This document shows positions 21,475 through 32,445 of a stretch of 64,000 nt of DNA, one piece after another. The stretch covers positions 13,888,001 to 13,952,000 of the forward strand of contig JBHGNT010000015.1 of the NCBI GenBank assembly GCA_043228905.1. The letters run 5' to 3'. How positions within the stretch are numbered: the first letter of the stretch is position 1; every line of letters starts with the position of its first letter. The translations under genes and the position numbers were made by a program. The notes below the pieces were generated by a model. That model was not told where the DNA came from. It saw only the letters and a program-made list of their open reading frames with translations, and searched no databases. This DNA is from Azolla caroliniana (Eukaryota > Polypodiophyta).

Positions 21475-22632
21475 TTAGTCGTTTAACTCTTCTTCTAAAT
21501 GACTAAGGACATCAAATTTGTTCGATAGATTTGGGCTATTAGTACTATTAGGACTATCAGATATTCCTACTAAAATAGACTCGTGTTTAGTACAATTACG
21601 ACTAGCAACTATTTGGTTCACTTGTCTTCTTGGCCTATGGGGATAGTTCATTGCAATATGCCATGGTCCACTGCAATAAAGACATAGTCGATTTGCTCGA
21701 CGTCGCTGCTTTTTCTTCTTCCGATAATGGTTTGTGACGACGTGTAGTGTCAATTTCCATCGGAGTTGGAGTATTAACTGGAAACACATTATATGACTCC
21801 CTTGGAAAAGGTTTTGCTACCATTGAGGCATAGGTGGGCTCTAATCTTGCCCTTGGCATCTGGAACTGACATTCCGAACGTTGTTCGAAAAGATGGTTGT
21901 CGCATCTTATCGCGCGACTGATTGCTTCTGTCAATGACTTTGGTTCTTCGGGGAAGTTCAAAAGTAAAATTTCCTTGGCATCGTTACGTAGAACATAATG
22001 AAATTGCTCCATAAGTGCTTGGTCATCCTAGGGGATATCGGAGGCGAGTAGGCGGAAATCTGAAGCGTATGCGGAGGCTGGACGATCACCTTGATGTAAT
22101 TGTCAAATTTTGTTTATTGCTGTCCTTATGCTGTCAGTATCTCCAAAACAGTCTTTAAACTCACTTAAAAACTCTTCAAAATTGTTCAGTAAAGGAGATT
22201 CCTTTTCTAACAACGGAGCGAACCATGCCAAAGCTGAGCTAGTTAACAACGTGCCTACTAAACCCACTCGTGATGCATCGATGGGATATCGGGAAGGATG
22301 CATTTGAATGACTAATCGTACTTGATTAAGGAATCCTCTAAACTGCGGTCGCGTTCCATCGAATTTCATGGGAAGGCCGATCTTCGGTTCTTTATGAACC
22401 CCTTGCGTACTGGGTCCTTGTTGTTGCATTGCTACTATGGTTGCTTTGAGATGTTGCACGCGTAACGCTAGTTCCCTGTGTTGTTGTTGCGTCTGCTGCG
22501 TCTCTCTAAGGAGATTTGTTGAAGCTCCCCCAATAGTCGTTGTTTTTCTTGTTCCAATGCGAGAAACGTCTCTTTCAAGCATTGGAACTCCGAAAAAACG
22601 GATTGATATTCTTGAGCGCTAACAATGGCCAT
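21475..22632 (-). pseudogene. Gypsy-A (minus copy) gag
   Basis: The start is probably the ATG at 22632 ('MAIVSAQEYQSVFSEFQ'), followed by a coiled-coil-like Gln/Glu-rich stretch, a frameshift near 22510, then the gag core: 'PKIGLPMKFDGTRPQFRGFL', 'SALAWFAPLLEKESPLLNNF', 'MEQFHYVLRNDAKEILLLNF'. The zinc knuckle near 21690 reads 'CLYCSGPWHIAMNY', so the last Cys of CX2CX4HX4C is Tyr. Stops near 22103 and 22030 break the frame. Gag would form the particle and bind RNA. Confidence 0.75.
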
Positions 22633-22728
22633 AGTATGAGAGAAAAGAGGAATAAGAGATTAGTATGAAGGGGGGGAGAAGTAAGAAGATAAAGGAAGAG
22701 AAGGAAGGAGACCAAAATCGGTTAAAAT
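22633..22728 (-). other. Gypsy-A leader between 5' LTR and gag
   Basis: This is a short purine-rich (plus strand) spacer. The bases next to the LTR (element sense ATTTTAACCGATTTTGGTC) should be the primer-binding site, but I could not match them to a tRNA 3' end. Confidence 0.5.
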
Positions 22729-22849
22729 TGTCAGGAGCAGTACTAAGACAGAGAAGTACTGTCAGGAATAGTACTAAGATAGATAAGGAATTAGTACAAA
22801 AAGATGAGGATTAGTACTAAGGGAGGTGTAGAACTCTTGAGAGAAGGAA

Positions 22850-22906
<57 letters not shown>

Positions 22907-22949
22907 TGAGAACAAAAGATATATATTATGTTAAGAGAATATACAATAG
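22729..22949 (-). mobile_element. Gypsy-A (minus copy) 5' LTR, truncated to 221 bp
   Basis: It matches the last half of the 3' LTR (17488-17661), with a longer (GA)n run on the plus strand at 22855-22902. Homology ends at CAATAG (22949), and the next base belongs to Gypsy-B integrase. The promoter half of this LTR is gone. Confidence 0.85.
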
Positions 22950-23142
22950 GCAAATCTAGAACACAGACCTTCCCATTACGGTAGAGCAGACCATTAGCAA
23001 TGTGGAAGGATTCCTTCGAGGATGTGGTGGTGTTTGTTAAAGACTCAACTCTTGCCCAGTATTTCGCAAAATAATTGTCATAAGGATACCTTCCTTGAAG
23101 GTGATCATAAAGATCTGATGTTATTTCAGTGAAGATAAACAT
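22950..23142 (-). pseudogene. Gypsy-B integrase N-terminal fragment
   Basis: The minus strand reads 'ITSDLYDHLQGRYPYDNYFA', 'SFHIANGLLYRNGKVCVL', the linker and start of a gypsy integrase, and stops at the Gypsy-A LTR. The zinc finger and catalytic core that should follow are absent on both sides of the nested element. Confidence 0.75.
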
Positions 23143-23790
23143 GTTAACTTCACGGATGGACTTAGTGCATCAACGACAATGTTCATGGAACCTTTACGAT
23201 ATCATATGGAAAAATCAAAGTCCTGGATGAGCTTAGCCCATTGTGCCTTACGACCTTTCAGGTCTTGTTGGTCACAAAAATATTTCAAGGACTCGTGGTT
23301 CGTAGTTACCACAAAACGATTTCCATAAAGATAATAACGCCATGTTTGAGCGCATGTATAGCTACAAATAATTCCTTTTCTTGAACGGTATACCAACATT
23401 GAGCAGAATCAAGTTTCTTACTCCCGAATGCTATTGGTTTACCATCTTGATATAAGACAACACCTATAGCATAATCGCTTGCATCGGTTTCAACTTCAAA
23501 AGGTTTTGAAGGATCAGGTAAAAGAAGCGAAGGAGCCTTGCACACCAGGTACTCGAGTTCCTTAAGGACGAGGTCTAGTGTAGCATTCCACACAATAGGT
23601 TTTGTAGACTTACGCGTTTGACCTTTTAGAAGATCAGTAAATGGCGTCCTCAACTAAGAGTAATTACGAAGGGATTTCCGCAAAAACCCGACAAAACCAA
23701 GGAATGATCGAACTTCTCGAATATTCCGAAGAGTGGGCCAAAGTTTGATTGTCTCGATGTGAGAAGGATCAATTTCAACTCCTCGTTCGG
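23143..23790 (-). pseudogene. Gypsy-B RNase H and RT connection
   Basis: Overlapping broken frames give 'PFEVETDASDYAIGVVLYQD' (RNase H, first catalytic Asp kept), 'LDSAQCWYTVQEKELFVAIH', 'FVVTTNHESLKYFCDQQDLK' and 'GRKAQWAKLIQDFDFSI'. A frameshift near 23350 and stops divide it. Upstream are RT thumb motifs ('IRRFPRFCRVFAEIPS'-like, badly kept). Confidence 0.75.
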
Positions 23791-24303
23791 TTATGAGACG
23801 TCCAAGATAAGTTTGATTTTTTGAAGAACTCGCATTTTGAGATCTTCACGTAGAATTGCTTGTAGCGCAATGTTTGCAAAACGTTCTTCTAATGTACGAC
23901 TATAAACTAAAATATCATCCAAGAAAATAACGACAAATTTTCCAAGTTGTTCTCGGAAAATGTCATTCATTTCTTGTTGAAATGTGGCCAGAGCATTGGT
24001 CAACCTAAAAGGCATAACCAAAAACTCATAATGGCCATAGCGCGTACGAAATGCCATTTTAGGAACATTGTCCTCACTTATACGAATTTGATGGTAGCCC
24101 GTACGGAGATCAAGTTTCGTAAAATACCGAGCTCCTTGGAGACGGTCAATTAGATCGTTAGCTCGGGGCAATGGATATGAATTCTTGATTGTCATTTTAT
24201 TTAGGCGTTGGTAATTAATACACATACGCCATGTGCCCTCTTTCATTTTTACCAAGAGAACAGGTGCACCCCATGGAGATTTACTATAATGTATATAACC
24301 CAT
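23791..24303 (-). pseudogene. Gypsy-B reverse transcriptase
   Basis: The open stretch has '[20 protein letters not shown]', '[20 protein letters not shown]', '[20 protein letters not shown]', '[20 protein letters not shown]' and '[20 protein letters not shown]'. The Asp in '[11 protein letters not shown]' and the pair in 'FLDD' are kept. An in-frame TGA at its start (24304-24306) cuts it from the protease side, and a frame change follows near 23800. It would copy the element RNA into DNA. Confidence 0.8.
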
Positions 24304-25030
24304 TCATAAATAGTCCTTGAGTTGCTTAGATACCTCATCCTCTTCGGATTGACTTAAGTGATAAGGAGGTATACTTATTGGTGCAACGCTAGGTACAATA
24401 TCTATACGATGGTCTATATTACGTTTAGGAGGTAACCCATGTGGTAGTTCACTTGGAAAAACATCATGAAAATCATTTAAGATTTTATCGAGTTGTTGTT
24501 CAAAATATGTCAATTGACCCGAGACGTTATCAATATTATAAACGTGAATGTTCGGATCAAGTACACAATAAAATAAAGAAGAACAAGACAACTCATATAT
24601 TGATGGAGAGGAAACAATCGAAAGGGATTGTTTATTTACACATTGAATAAAATGAGTACAATCCTTTAGTACAAAGGAAATGGAATGACGAACCCAATCA
24701 ATAGACAAAGAAGAGTTTTTATTATAAAACCAAGGATAACCCAGTATTACATAAGTGGTACAAAGATTCATTACATGGAAGTCTACTTCCTCTACATAAG
24801 TATCAATAGAAATTCCTAATGAATGAATCGATGTATTGTACTCTTCCATCAGCCAAGTGCACCCTATAGGTGTGATCACTTATGGTGGGTTGGATTCCCT
24901 ATATTTGAACCGAATGATCATTCACAAAATTGTGTGAGCTTCCCGAATCAAATAAAAATTGTACAGGAGATCCATTGACATACCTGTTTGCATGTAGGAA
25001 ATCATTGGGTCCCAATACATAGTGAAGGAA
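24304..25030 (-). pseudogene. Gypsy-B retropepsin and protease-RT linker
   Basis: Near 24945 the minus strand reads 'FLFDSGSSHNFVNDHSVQI' with the retropepsin Asp-Ser-Gly intact, followed by an in-frame TAG. After this come 'DFHVMNLCTTYVILGYPWFY' and the linker 'FHDVFPSELPHGLPPKRNID', the standard entry to gypsy RT. A TGA ends the frame at 24304. Confidence 0.75.
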
Positions 25031-25047
25031 AGAACATTGACAATTAC

Positions 25048-26003
25048 TTAAATAATGTGTTTAGACCTCAAGGACATTAATAATCTGACCTTTATGGTCT
25101 GCAACTTTTGCTTTGTTGTTGTGCTCTTTCCGTTGGAGCTTTCGACATTGTTCTTTTGTATGACCCTTCTTTTTGCAGAATACGCAAAAAGGATGTTGTC
25201 GCTTACAATTGCGATCCATGAATTTGTTGGGTGTCTTGTGTTTTCCAATGAATTGTGACTGCTTAGTCCCGGGCGCTTCGTTGGGTTTGTTATGGTCATT
25301 CTTCGAAGTGCATTGATAGCGAAGAACTATTTCAACGGCCTCTTCGAAGGATTTTGGATCCTTATCGTGCACTATCCAGTGATAGTCCGAATTGGGGACG
25401 CCATTGACAAAACAAGTTATTAACCAATTGTCCCCTTCTAGACCCGAGTTTTGGATTTGGGTTCTAGCATGGTGGACATCGTCATCTAGTGAGGAAAACT
25501 TCTTGCTAGAGAGATTCATTAAAGCTTGTGTTGCCTGGGTTCCAGAGGGAGGTTGCAGAAATTGGCCCTTAAAAACTGTGACAAAATCTGTCCAGGTATC
25601 GGGCAATTTCCCCAAAGTTCGGAGCCCACGCCATCAGGCGGCAACCTTACCCCCTAGTTCTCAGCCGACATATGCAATTTTCGTACTATCTGGCGTGGGA
25701 TACAACTCAAAATGAGACTCCCATTAGCCCAACTACGTGCAGATTGCTTCTTCGGTTCTTTCCTTTTTTTCTCCCGTAAATGGCTTTACGACAAATGATG
25801 GTTCACGTCACCTTGTAAACTAATGACACGTGCCTCGAGAGCACTTTGAGATTGCCGAAGTTCGGACATCTGATGAGCGGTTGAACTAACGAAATTTTGT
25901 ATTTGTAAGAAATACGACTTAAGTTAATGGAGATTGCTCCAGGAGGATTTCCTTGAGTTCCTTCCGCTTGAGCGGATGACATCGGGCCGTTATTCTGAGC
26001 CAT
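25048..26003 (-). pseudogene. Gypsy-B gag
   Basis: The start is probably the ATG at 26003 ('MAQNNGPMSSAQAEGTQ'). After breaks near 25900 and 25620, the gag core 'DTWTDFVTVFKGQFLQPPSG' and 'CFVNGVPNSDYHWIVHDKDP' are followed by a normal zinc knuckle 'CVFCKKKGHTKEQC' and a basic tail. The product is the particle protein. It is out of frame with the protease that follows. Confidence 0.75.
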
Positions 26004-27668
26004 TGAATGATTATTTTTGGCAAAGACATAAGATAAGGTCAAACAAATAGTTGTAACATCAAGTCGTGATTTAAACATATCATGGGCCAACATTAATCGA
26101 TATCATGATCTCACGTCAATACCCCTCTAGACGTATGAGATGAGGTTCAAGATTAGGTTACTATGGTAACACAAAGGTGTTTTAAAAACCATGGGGGTCA
26201 CAAATGAATGTCTTTCCTTGATCTCTATATCAAATTTTTCATGGCGGCTCCCCAAGGCTCAACCATGTATGTTCGCGTCATGAATAGTTTATACATGAAA
26301 GAAAAGTTAACAATAAACTATGTTTTTGTGCCCACGTATGTGGTTTTGGCTCTTTAAGTCTTATTACGAGGACCCCGAAGTGACTTAGACCTAAATTTTA
26401 AACATGTATTATAGTCATATGTATCAATAATGTTGTATGGTCTTGGTCATATTTGAACTCAAGACCTTGAGAACAAATGCATTAAACACTTGAGCTAACC
26501 AAATAGATTGCTCGTGTTAAATGTTTTATGCATATAAGAGATATGTGAGGCATTTGCTCATATATGTTTTTTTAAAAGAAGCATATATGTCAAGAGTCCT
26601 TATTTCCCCCTCATTTAGCACAAATTATGTTGGTACGTTACCTAACGTCAGCTCTCATAATTATGATGGCATACGCCAAAGTGCAACCTAATGGTCAAGC
26701 CAAATGAGCCCTCTTTTGATAGTAGGCCCACATGGCCCATCACATGGTTACGTCATTACGAATGCCTTTCATAAGAATGATCTCATGGTGGCATCGTATC
26801 CATGTAATGAGGGTGAGATGTTGGATATGTGTGTCCTAGGGGCGATCTCACATGACGTGGGTCAAGCCCTATGTTCTCACCATCATTGTGGCTATGATCG
26901 TTTTGTTACGTAACGAAATCGAAGTGACCAACAGGGATGTCAACAAAAAAGATTGTTGAAAAAAGGATGATGAATACGCCATTCTCACAAAAATGTGAGG
27001 ACGGACACCAAGATCATTTCCCCGAAAAGGACAACATTCGATATAGAAATTACGTTATAACTAACATACACATATGTATATATATCACACATATACGATC
27101 AAATATGTATACATGTGACCACATATGCGTATATTAAGAAAAATCGCAACATTAAATAGCCAACATATGATGAAATCGAGACACGTAATCGAGACGTATA
27201 GCCTCTACGCACACGAAACATCCAATAATAAGGGTTAATCGTAATACGCAATTGAGGTATTGTCCTCTTACGCATACAACACCAAACACATATCATTTAC
27301 AAAAAATCGAGGTATTGACCTCATACGCATACGTAAGATATATATGTGAACGTAATACGCAATTGAGGTATTAACCTCGTACGAATACAACACTAATCAC
27401 ATATTAAATATATGTCAAATGAGGTATTGACCTCATACACATATGTAAACGTTTTATACAACCAATTAATTACCACTACAACATCATTGAATCAATGAAA
27501 AATAAAAATTCATATTGACCATATACATGATTAGATGGGAGAAGAAAAAATACAACGAAAAACAAGAAAGAGTTACCAAAGCTCCTTTGTTGATTGCTAT
27601 TTGGATCAAGGTTGACTGCACGTCGATCGATCACCATCCATCAAGAACACAAAAACAAACAAAGGAAA
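26004..27668 (-). other. Gypsy-B untranslated leader (1.66 kb) with dyad-bearing tandem repeats
   Basis: No coding frame is seen between the 5' LTR and gag. At 27254, 27309, 27365 and 27421 a unit of about 56 bp repeats, each containing GAGGTATTGACCTC or a variant, a short inverted repeat, followed by TACGCATAC. A tRNA-like stretch (A-box-like TTAGCTCAAGTG, B-box-like GAGTTCAAATAT, minus strand) lies at 26450-26515. Confidence 0.7.
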
Positions 27669-28069
27669 CATTAGAAACATAAGTTATGATCTAAAGTAAG
27701 CATATGATATGGATAAAAGATAGATATATAGAAAGGAGAGAGAGAAACAAGGGTGCCGATCCACCCGACCACCCCCGAGTGAAGGGATCAAGACGGACTC
27801 AAGCCTCGATCGGCGTCCCATACCACCGTCGTGGCATCGAATCATACCTGGTGTTGGCGTGCTCGCTACAAGAGTTGACCCACCACGAAACAAAGTCTCA
27901 ACGTAGTCAAGATATGATGAAATGTGGGTAGCTAGGCTTCATATTTATAGCGATACCCAAGACCCCCAAGCAAGTTCAGACTTGGCCTAATGGGTTGTCT
28001 CAATCCCGAGGATTAAAAGTAATCCTCCCCTTCTTTACACTCTCATTTAACCCTCACACTTATCCACGT
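27669..28069 (-). mobile_element. Gypsy-B 5' LTR, truncated
   Basis: It matches 16208-16659 from GTTATGATCTAAAG to TTATCCACGT, with a GA-rich run near 27735-27748. The start of the LTR (element sense TGTTACGGGC) is missing beyond 28069. A 7-base difference next to the lower end makes that boundary approximate. Confidence 0.75.
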
Positions 28070-28371
28070 TGTCGTAGTGTATTTTGTGCACTATGTGAAA
28101 AACATATATAGTATTCGATTCAATAAATATGAAGAAATAGAAGAAAATGTTAAAATAGGTGATACATGCATAGGGCAAGATTTGAACCTTGTACCTCCAT
28201 GTTAACAATTTTAAGATTTACCATTGTACTAGCATATTATGAGTTTTAAAGTTATACTAAACTTTATCCCATGTAAATATTCTAGATAAGCATGATAGAA
28301 AAAGTTATTCATGCATACACACTCGAGTTAAAAGAAAAGATGTGATAGAAAGCTAATCATGCACATTTAGT
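28070..28371. other. Spacer with tRNA-like stretch
   Basis: No gene is seen. At 28170-28235, minus strand, TGCTAGTACAATGGTAAA and GGTTCAAATC resemble tRNA A and B boxes. It may be a piece of an unrecognised LTR. Confidence 0.45.
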
Positions 28372-28683
28372 GTGCATGAAAGCTACATGACTGGCCATTT
28401 CGGAATTCATAAGACATTGGAATTGGTATCTCGTTCCTTTTGGTGGCCACAACTTCATGATTTTGTGCGAGATTATGCTCACACATGCGACACTTGTTGT
28501 CATACCAAGATTCCACGACATAGACCCTATTGTTTATTGCAACCCCTATTGATTCCAAAAAGACCATGGCAATCTATTTCATTAGATTTTATCATAGATT
28601 TGCCATGTTCTAAAGGTTTTGATGTTATCTTAATTGCAGTTGATAGATTTACAAAGATGGCACATTTTTTGGCATTGTCGTAA
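28372..28683 (+). pseudogene. Ty3/gypsy integrase fragment
   Basis: The frame gives the zinc finger 'GHFGIHKTLELVSRSFWWPQ' with 'CDTC', then 'IPRHRPYCLLQPLLIPKRPW' and the core start 'ISLDFIIDLPCSKGF' with the first catalytic Asp. It ends at a TAA at 28681, exactly where the minus-strand copia LTR begins. It was interrupted by that insertion. It may belong to the plus-oriented Gypsy-B' or to another gypsy. Confidence 0.75.
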
Positions 28684-28851
28684 TGTTTGTGGTCATGTGT
28701 CGCAAACATTGGGATTCTGTGAGTCTGTGAGATATTGTCGGTTGCCTGGACTTTACACGTCCTCGTCGTCTCCTCTTTGCTTCTAGAATTTACATATAAT
28801 AATGTAAAAACGAAGGTGCGGAAGCGTTAGACAACCGGCTTAGCCGGATAG

Positions 28852-28897
<46 letters not shown>

Positions 28898-29207
28898 GCA
28901 CACAGAAGGTACGCAGGAGAGACATAGAAAGAGCAGAACAACTTTGTAAAATTCTCTATATATACAATGTGCTCAACAAGCACTATTTATACAAGTCCTA
29001 AGAGGACTGACAGAAGTACAATGTACTTCAATGCTCACATGAGCGTGTGACACTAACTACGAGACATTAACTACCTAGTAGTTTAGGCTGCTACTAGGCA
29101 CCCGATTACTGCTTGATCCAGCTAACCGGCTCCCCAGCTCACCGGCTCACCGATCCGGCTTAGGCTTATTCAGTCGATCTGGATCCGGTTGAGCTTGCCG
29201 CTCAACA
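28684..29207 (-). mobile_element. 3' LTR of a minus-strand copia element
   Basis: In element sense it begins TGTTGAGCGGCAAGC at 29207, right after the purine tract GAGCTTGAGGGGCAG, and ends CCACAAACA at 28684. A TATA-like GTATAAATAG lies near 28983-28992. A (GA)n run at 28854-28894 is (CT)n in sense. Several CCGG-rich stretches follow the start. The distal boundary is inferred from TG...CA. Confidence 0.65.
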
Positions 29208-30218
29208 CTGCCCCTCAAGCTCAACTTGAGGTCGGATTGTAGTGTCAATCTCCATGGCAGCCGGTCCTTCCACCCGGCTCCTTCTAGTGTCACTCCGCCT
29301 CACTCGGGCTCCTCGTTCGGTTCGGTCCCGTTTGCCGCGACCCTTTTGATTTTGTGCACCCCGACCTCCTCGGTTGGCTTGTCTGCTCAACATGCCCAAT
29401 TCAGCTCCCTCGCTACTGTAACTTCGGCACTTGTCGATTCGCCGATTCCTTCGTGTTGGCGTCAACTTTCGCTGCCTTCTCGTCCTCTTGGCCTTGAATT
29501 GATCCGGTTCTTCCAAATCCGTCTGTTGAACCAAATCGACTGTCTCCGATTTGTTCTAGCTCTTGTCCGAATCCATCGCTCCCGATTCATCTTCCGGTTC
29601 CAGGCCCTTCTTCCGGGTCTTGGCCTCCTTCCGGTCTGCTATGTCCTTCTTGACTCTACCGCCGTTGCCGTTTGTTCCGACTTGTTCGGATGTGTCAACT
29701 TCCTTTGTCGACTCGACTCCTTTCTTCTTCTTGTCTCTCCCTTTGTCGGTTCTTCCCTCACCGGCGCAATCGGCAATTTCTTTTCCTTTGCCCGTTCTAG
29801 TGTCTTTGCCCGTTCTCCCCCTCAAGTGTGGCACGTCGAGATGCCGAACACGAAGCATTTCGGTGAAGTGCTACAACTTGTCCGATCCGAGCGGTTTGGT
29901 GAAGATGTCGGGAACTTGCCGATCTGTATCAACATACCGAAGTTCGAATTCACCGCTCAGAACACGCTCACGCACGAAGTGGTAGTGCACTTCTATGTGC
30001 TTTGTGTGAGCATGGAATAAGGGGTTCTTGGCGAGCTACATGCTGCTTATGTTGTCGCAGTAGATCAGGATCAGCGTCTGCACCTCGATCCACAGGTCTT
30101 GCAGTAGTCGCCGAAGCCAAATGGCTTCATAGGTGGCAACGGTAGCGCCCCAGTATTCAGCCTCAGTGCTTGGAAGGGCCACTGTTGACTGCTTTTTGCT
30201 GCTCCACACAACAACCGT
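29208..30218 (-). pseudogene. Copia RNase H and long 3' tail (minus strand)
   Basis: From 30218 down to about 29860 the minus strand encodes the end of copia RNase H: 'WSSKKQSTVALPSTEAEYWG', 'IWLRRLLQDLWIEVQT', 'AKNPLFHAHTKHIEVHYHF', 'LRYVDTDRQVPDIFTKPLG'. Stops replace sense codons near 30040 and 29875. About 640 bases of charged, Arg/Lys/Glu-rich reading frames lie between RNase H and the polypurine tract, longer than is usual. The element is cut at 30219 by Gypsy-E. Confidence 0.75.
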
Positions 30219-30850
30219 TGTCGTCGAGAAAACCGTCCCCAGGAGGAATCAGTGAATAGTGTGCGTGAATCAGCCCTTACACGCGGGCACATGTTTTGAT
30301 GTATCGTACATAGTTAGGTACAGGTTGACGAGGTGAATATCCTAGGTAGCGCGTATGCATTAGGTAGGGAATCGAGGAGTATCTCTATCAAAAGGGGCTG
30401 AGAACAGACTGTAACGTCTCTCTTTTTGGGCTATAAAAGGAGAGGAAAGGGGACTGACTAAGGGGTTATCAAGGACAAACTATTGTCAAATTGGAATTGA
30501 GCTCTTCTCCTTTGTCTTTCATCATTCTCTGCAGGTTTTGGGAGGCTTTCTCTGCTTTGTGGAAAGCCCGAGTGCTTCCGGTAGAGGTTCCATCCCGCAT
30601 TGTTGTGTGCATTGTGTGAGATGGCGTCAGCGCGTTGACACTTACCGGCCAACCGGGTGTAATCTTGATCATATATATATATATATATATGCCTTATTCA
30701 TTGTTCGATCTTGATTGTGAGTTCCCTGTGTACTTGTGTGCGCGACTCGGCTATGGTTTCGGGGTGCTCCTCCCTCTGTTCGGTTATTCCCCGGTTTAGG
30801 GCCCTTGCGGTCCCGCCTTGGCCCCCCTGCGTGTGCAAAATAACACGACA
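30219..30850 (+). mobile_element. Gypsy-E 5' LTR
   Basis: It runs from TGTCGTCGAG to ATAACACGACA, ends that pair as an inverted repeat. A strong TATA box, CTATAAAAGG, lies at 30431-30440, and an (AT)n run near 30670-30690. It interrupts copia RNase H exactly at its first base. Confidence 0.75.
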
Positions 30851-30872
30851 TAATTTGGTGAACCCGATGTGA
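30851..30872 (+). other. Gypsy-E primer-binding site
   Basis: TTTGGTGAACCCGATGTGA follows the LTR after 3 bases. Its complement ends ...TCACCA, as a tRNA 3' end should. The tRNA could not be named. Confidence 0.5.
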
Positions 30873-30895
30873 AACAAGGCAGTAGAGGAATAGAG

Positions 30896-31811
30896 ATGAG
30901 GGGATCAGAGCTCGCCGAAGCCATGGCGGTAGTAGCCGATCGGATAGTAAGTGCTCGTGAGGGCACGGGTGCCCTCGATAGGGCCATTGAAGCAATAGTC
31001 AACACAATAGGCCGGTTCAATGGGAAGGACGCCATGAGTTATTTGGTGGCCTAACGAACCGAAATGGTGATGAGGGAAATCTCGGAGGAAAGGCGTCTGG
31101 CTGGGTTCCCTTGGGTGGCGACACCGGGCATCCACGTGCTAGATGTCGGACCTGGGGAGAATTCGAAGCGCGGCTCCTCGAACAGTACGGGCTTGATGAT
31201 GCGCTTTGGTTATCAAAGCGGGACTTCATGGATTGGGTGAACACCCCCGGAAAGGGGAGGAATGCGTCCGTGCTCCTCCGGGAGTTTGAGGAACGCTTTG
31301 CACGTCTTTCGGCACTAGACAAGACCGTACTGGACATGAGTTGTGTCCTTTTATTCGTCAAAGCTGTGGATGTGTGGGATCGGGAGCAAGTGGGTCTCTT
31401 GTTGGAGATGGACGATGGTCTGACGGCCGACTGGGGTGTGGTAAAAAGGGTCTGCGGCCGTTTCGACAAACGGCGTGAGTGGGTCGACAAGGGCTTGTCG
31501 GGGGCAGGAGCGGTTGCGGCAAGAAAGCTCGAGGGACCCCCACCGATGCGAAGGGAGGAAACCTGAGATTGGCTTCAAACAAGCTCAACGTCGACCAACG
31601 TGGTCAAGGGCCCGTCTGGGGGGGAGGCTCTGGAAGAGTTGACGTAGATGGTACGAGACCTCCAGATTGCACAAGCAAGGAGGGACGACGGCGAGCAGCC
31701 TTGCGACGGAAGGCCTCCGGGTGGGCATCAGTGCTTGTGGTGCGATGCGGTCGGTCACGTCCGAAAGGACTGCGTGGAATTTGTAGAAGCGTTAAGGGCC
31801 AACGTGGTGTA
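30896..31811 (+). pseudogene. Gypsy-E gag, N-terminal part
   Basis: The frame starts near 30896 ('MRGSELAEAMAVVADRIV'), meets a stop at 31052, and continues in another frame as 'TWGEFEARLLEQYGLDDALW', 'FEERFARLSALDKTVLDM', 'KRVCGRFDKRREWVDKGL'. A zinc knuckle 'CLWCDAVGHVRKDC' lies near 31732-31773. At 31811/31812 the gag is split by Copia-1 and resumes at 37109 after the duplicated GTGTA. Confidence 0.8.
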
Positions 31812-32415
31812 TGTTGGGATTACGGTCCCTTCGGATGGGATGGTCGGATGTTGGAGATGAATGCCGACGAGGCCGGTTTCGGTTTCGGAACCGGATGATG
31901 AAGACCCCGGCTTCGGAGCCGGATGACGAATGTACCCGAAGAGAGATCCGGATGCGGGGACATATCCGTGAATATGTTTGCTAAGGGCCCTTGAGGCTAT
32001 AGTTGTAAATAGCCCTAAAGTCATATGTGTATAAATATGACTTAGGGCAAACAGTTTTATGTTGCTTCTTATTTTTTCTGTTTTTCCACTCAAGAGGAGT
32101 GAAGAGAGAGCAGCCGTGAGAGAGAGATAGAGCGTGAGAGAGGAAGAGGTCGACGCCTCTGTGTATTTCCGCCGCCTGTGGCGAGGACAGCGAGCTCAAG
32201 GTCGTCGCCTTGCAGCTCGCCATTGTATACTTCTCTGTGCATAGTTTTGGTTCGGAGTCTTGTACTCCCGTGGTTTTTCCCGTACAGGGTTTTCCACGAT
32301 AAATCGTGTGTCCACTCTATTTTTCGCATTTCCCATTTTTCTGCAACAACGATTCGTGTGTTTCCTTGGTTGTGGCCGAGAGGTGAAGTTCGGAAAGTTT
32401 CGATTATTTCCATCA
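31812..32415 (+). mobile_element. Copia-1 5' LTR
   Basis: TGTTGGGATTACGG to TTTCCATCA. A TATA box TATAAATA is at 32030-32037, followed about 70 bases later by a GA-rich leader (32100-32148). Confidence 0.95.
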
Positions 32416-32418
32416 ATT

Positions 32419-32430
32419 TGGTATCAGAGC
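32419..32430 (+). other. Copia-1 primer-binding site
   Basis: TGGTATCAGAGC, three bases after the LTR, is the complement of the 3' end of plant initiator tRNA-Met. Confidence 0.95.
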
Positions 32431-32445
32431 GAGTTGCTGCAGAAA

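Noticed and set aside
27180-27440. CRISPR array
   Set aside because: The spacers are repeated along with the dyad, and the context is a plant retrotransposon leader.
29226-30020. 264-codon open frame on the plus strand
   Set aside because: It is antisense to recognisable copia RNase H and its 3' tail; the Ser/Pro/Val-rich reading has no family likeness.
32260-32445. Longer gag start within the Copia-1 LTR
   Set aside because: The LTR is untranslated and the primer site would be inside the gene; the ATG at 32446 fits related elements.
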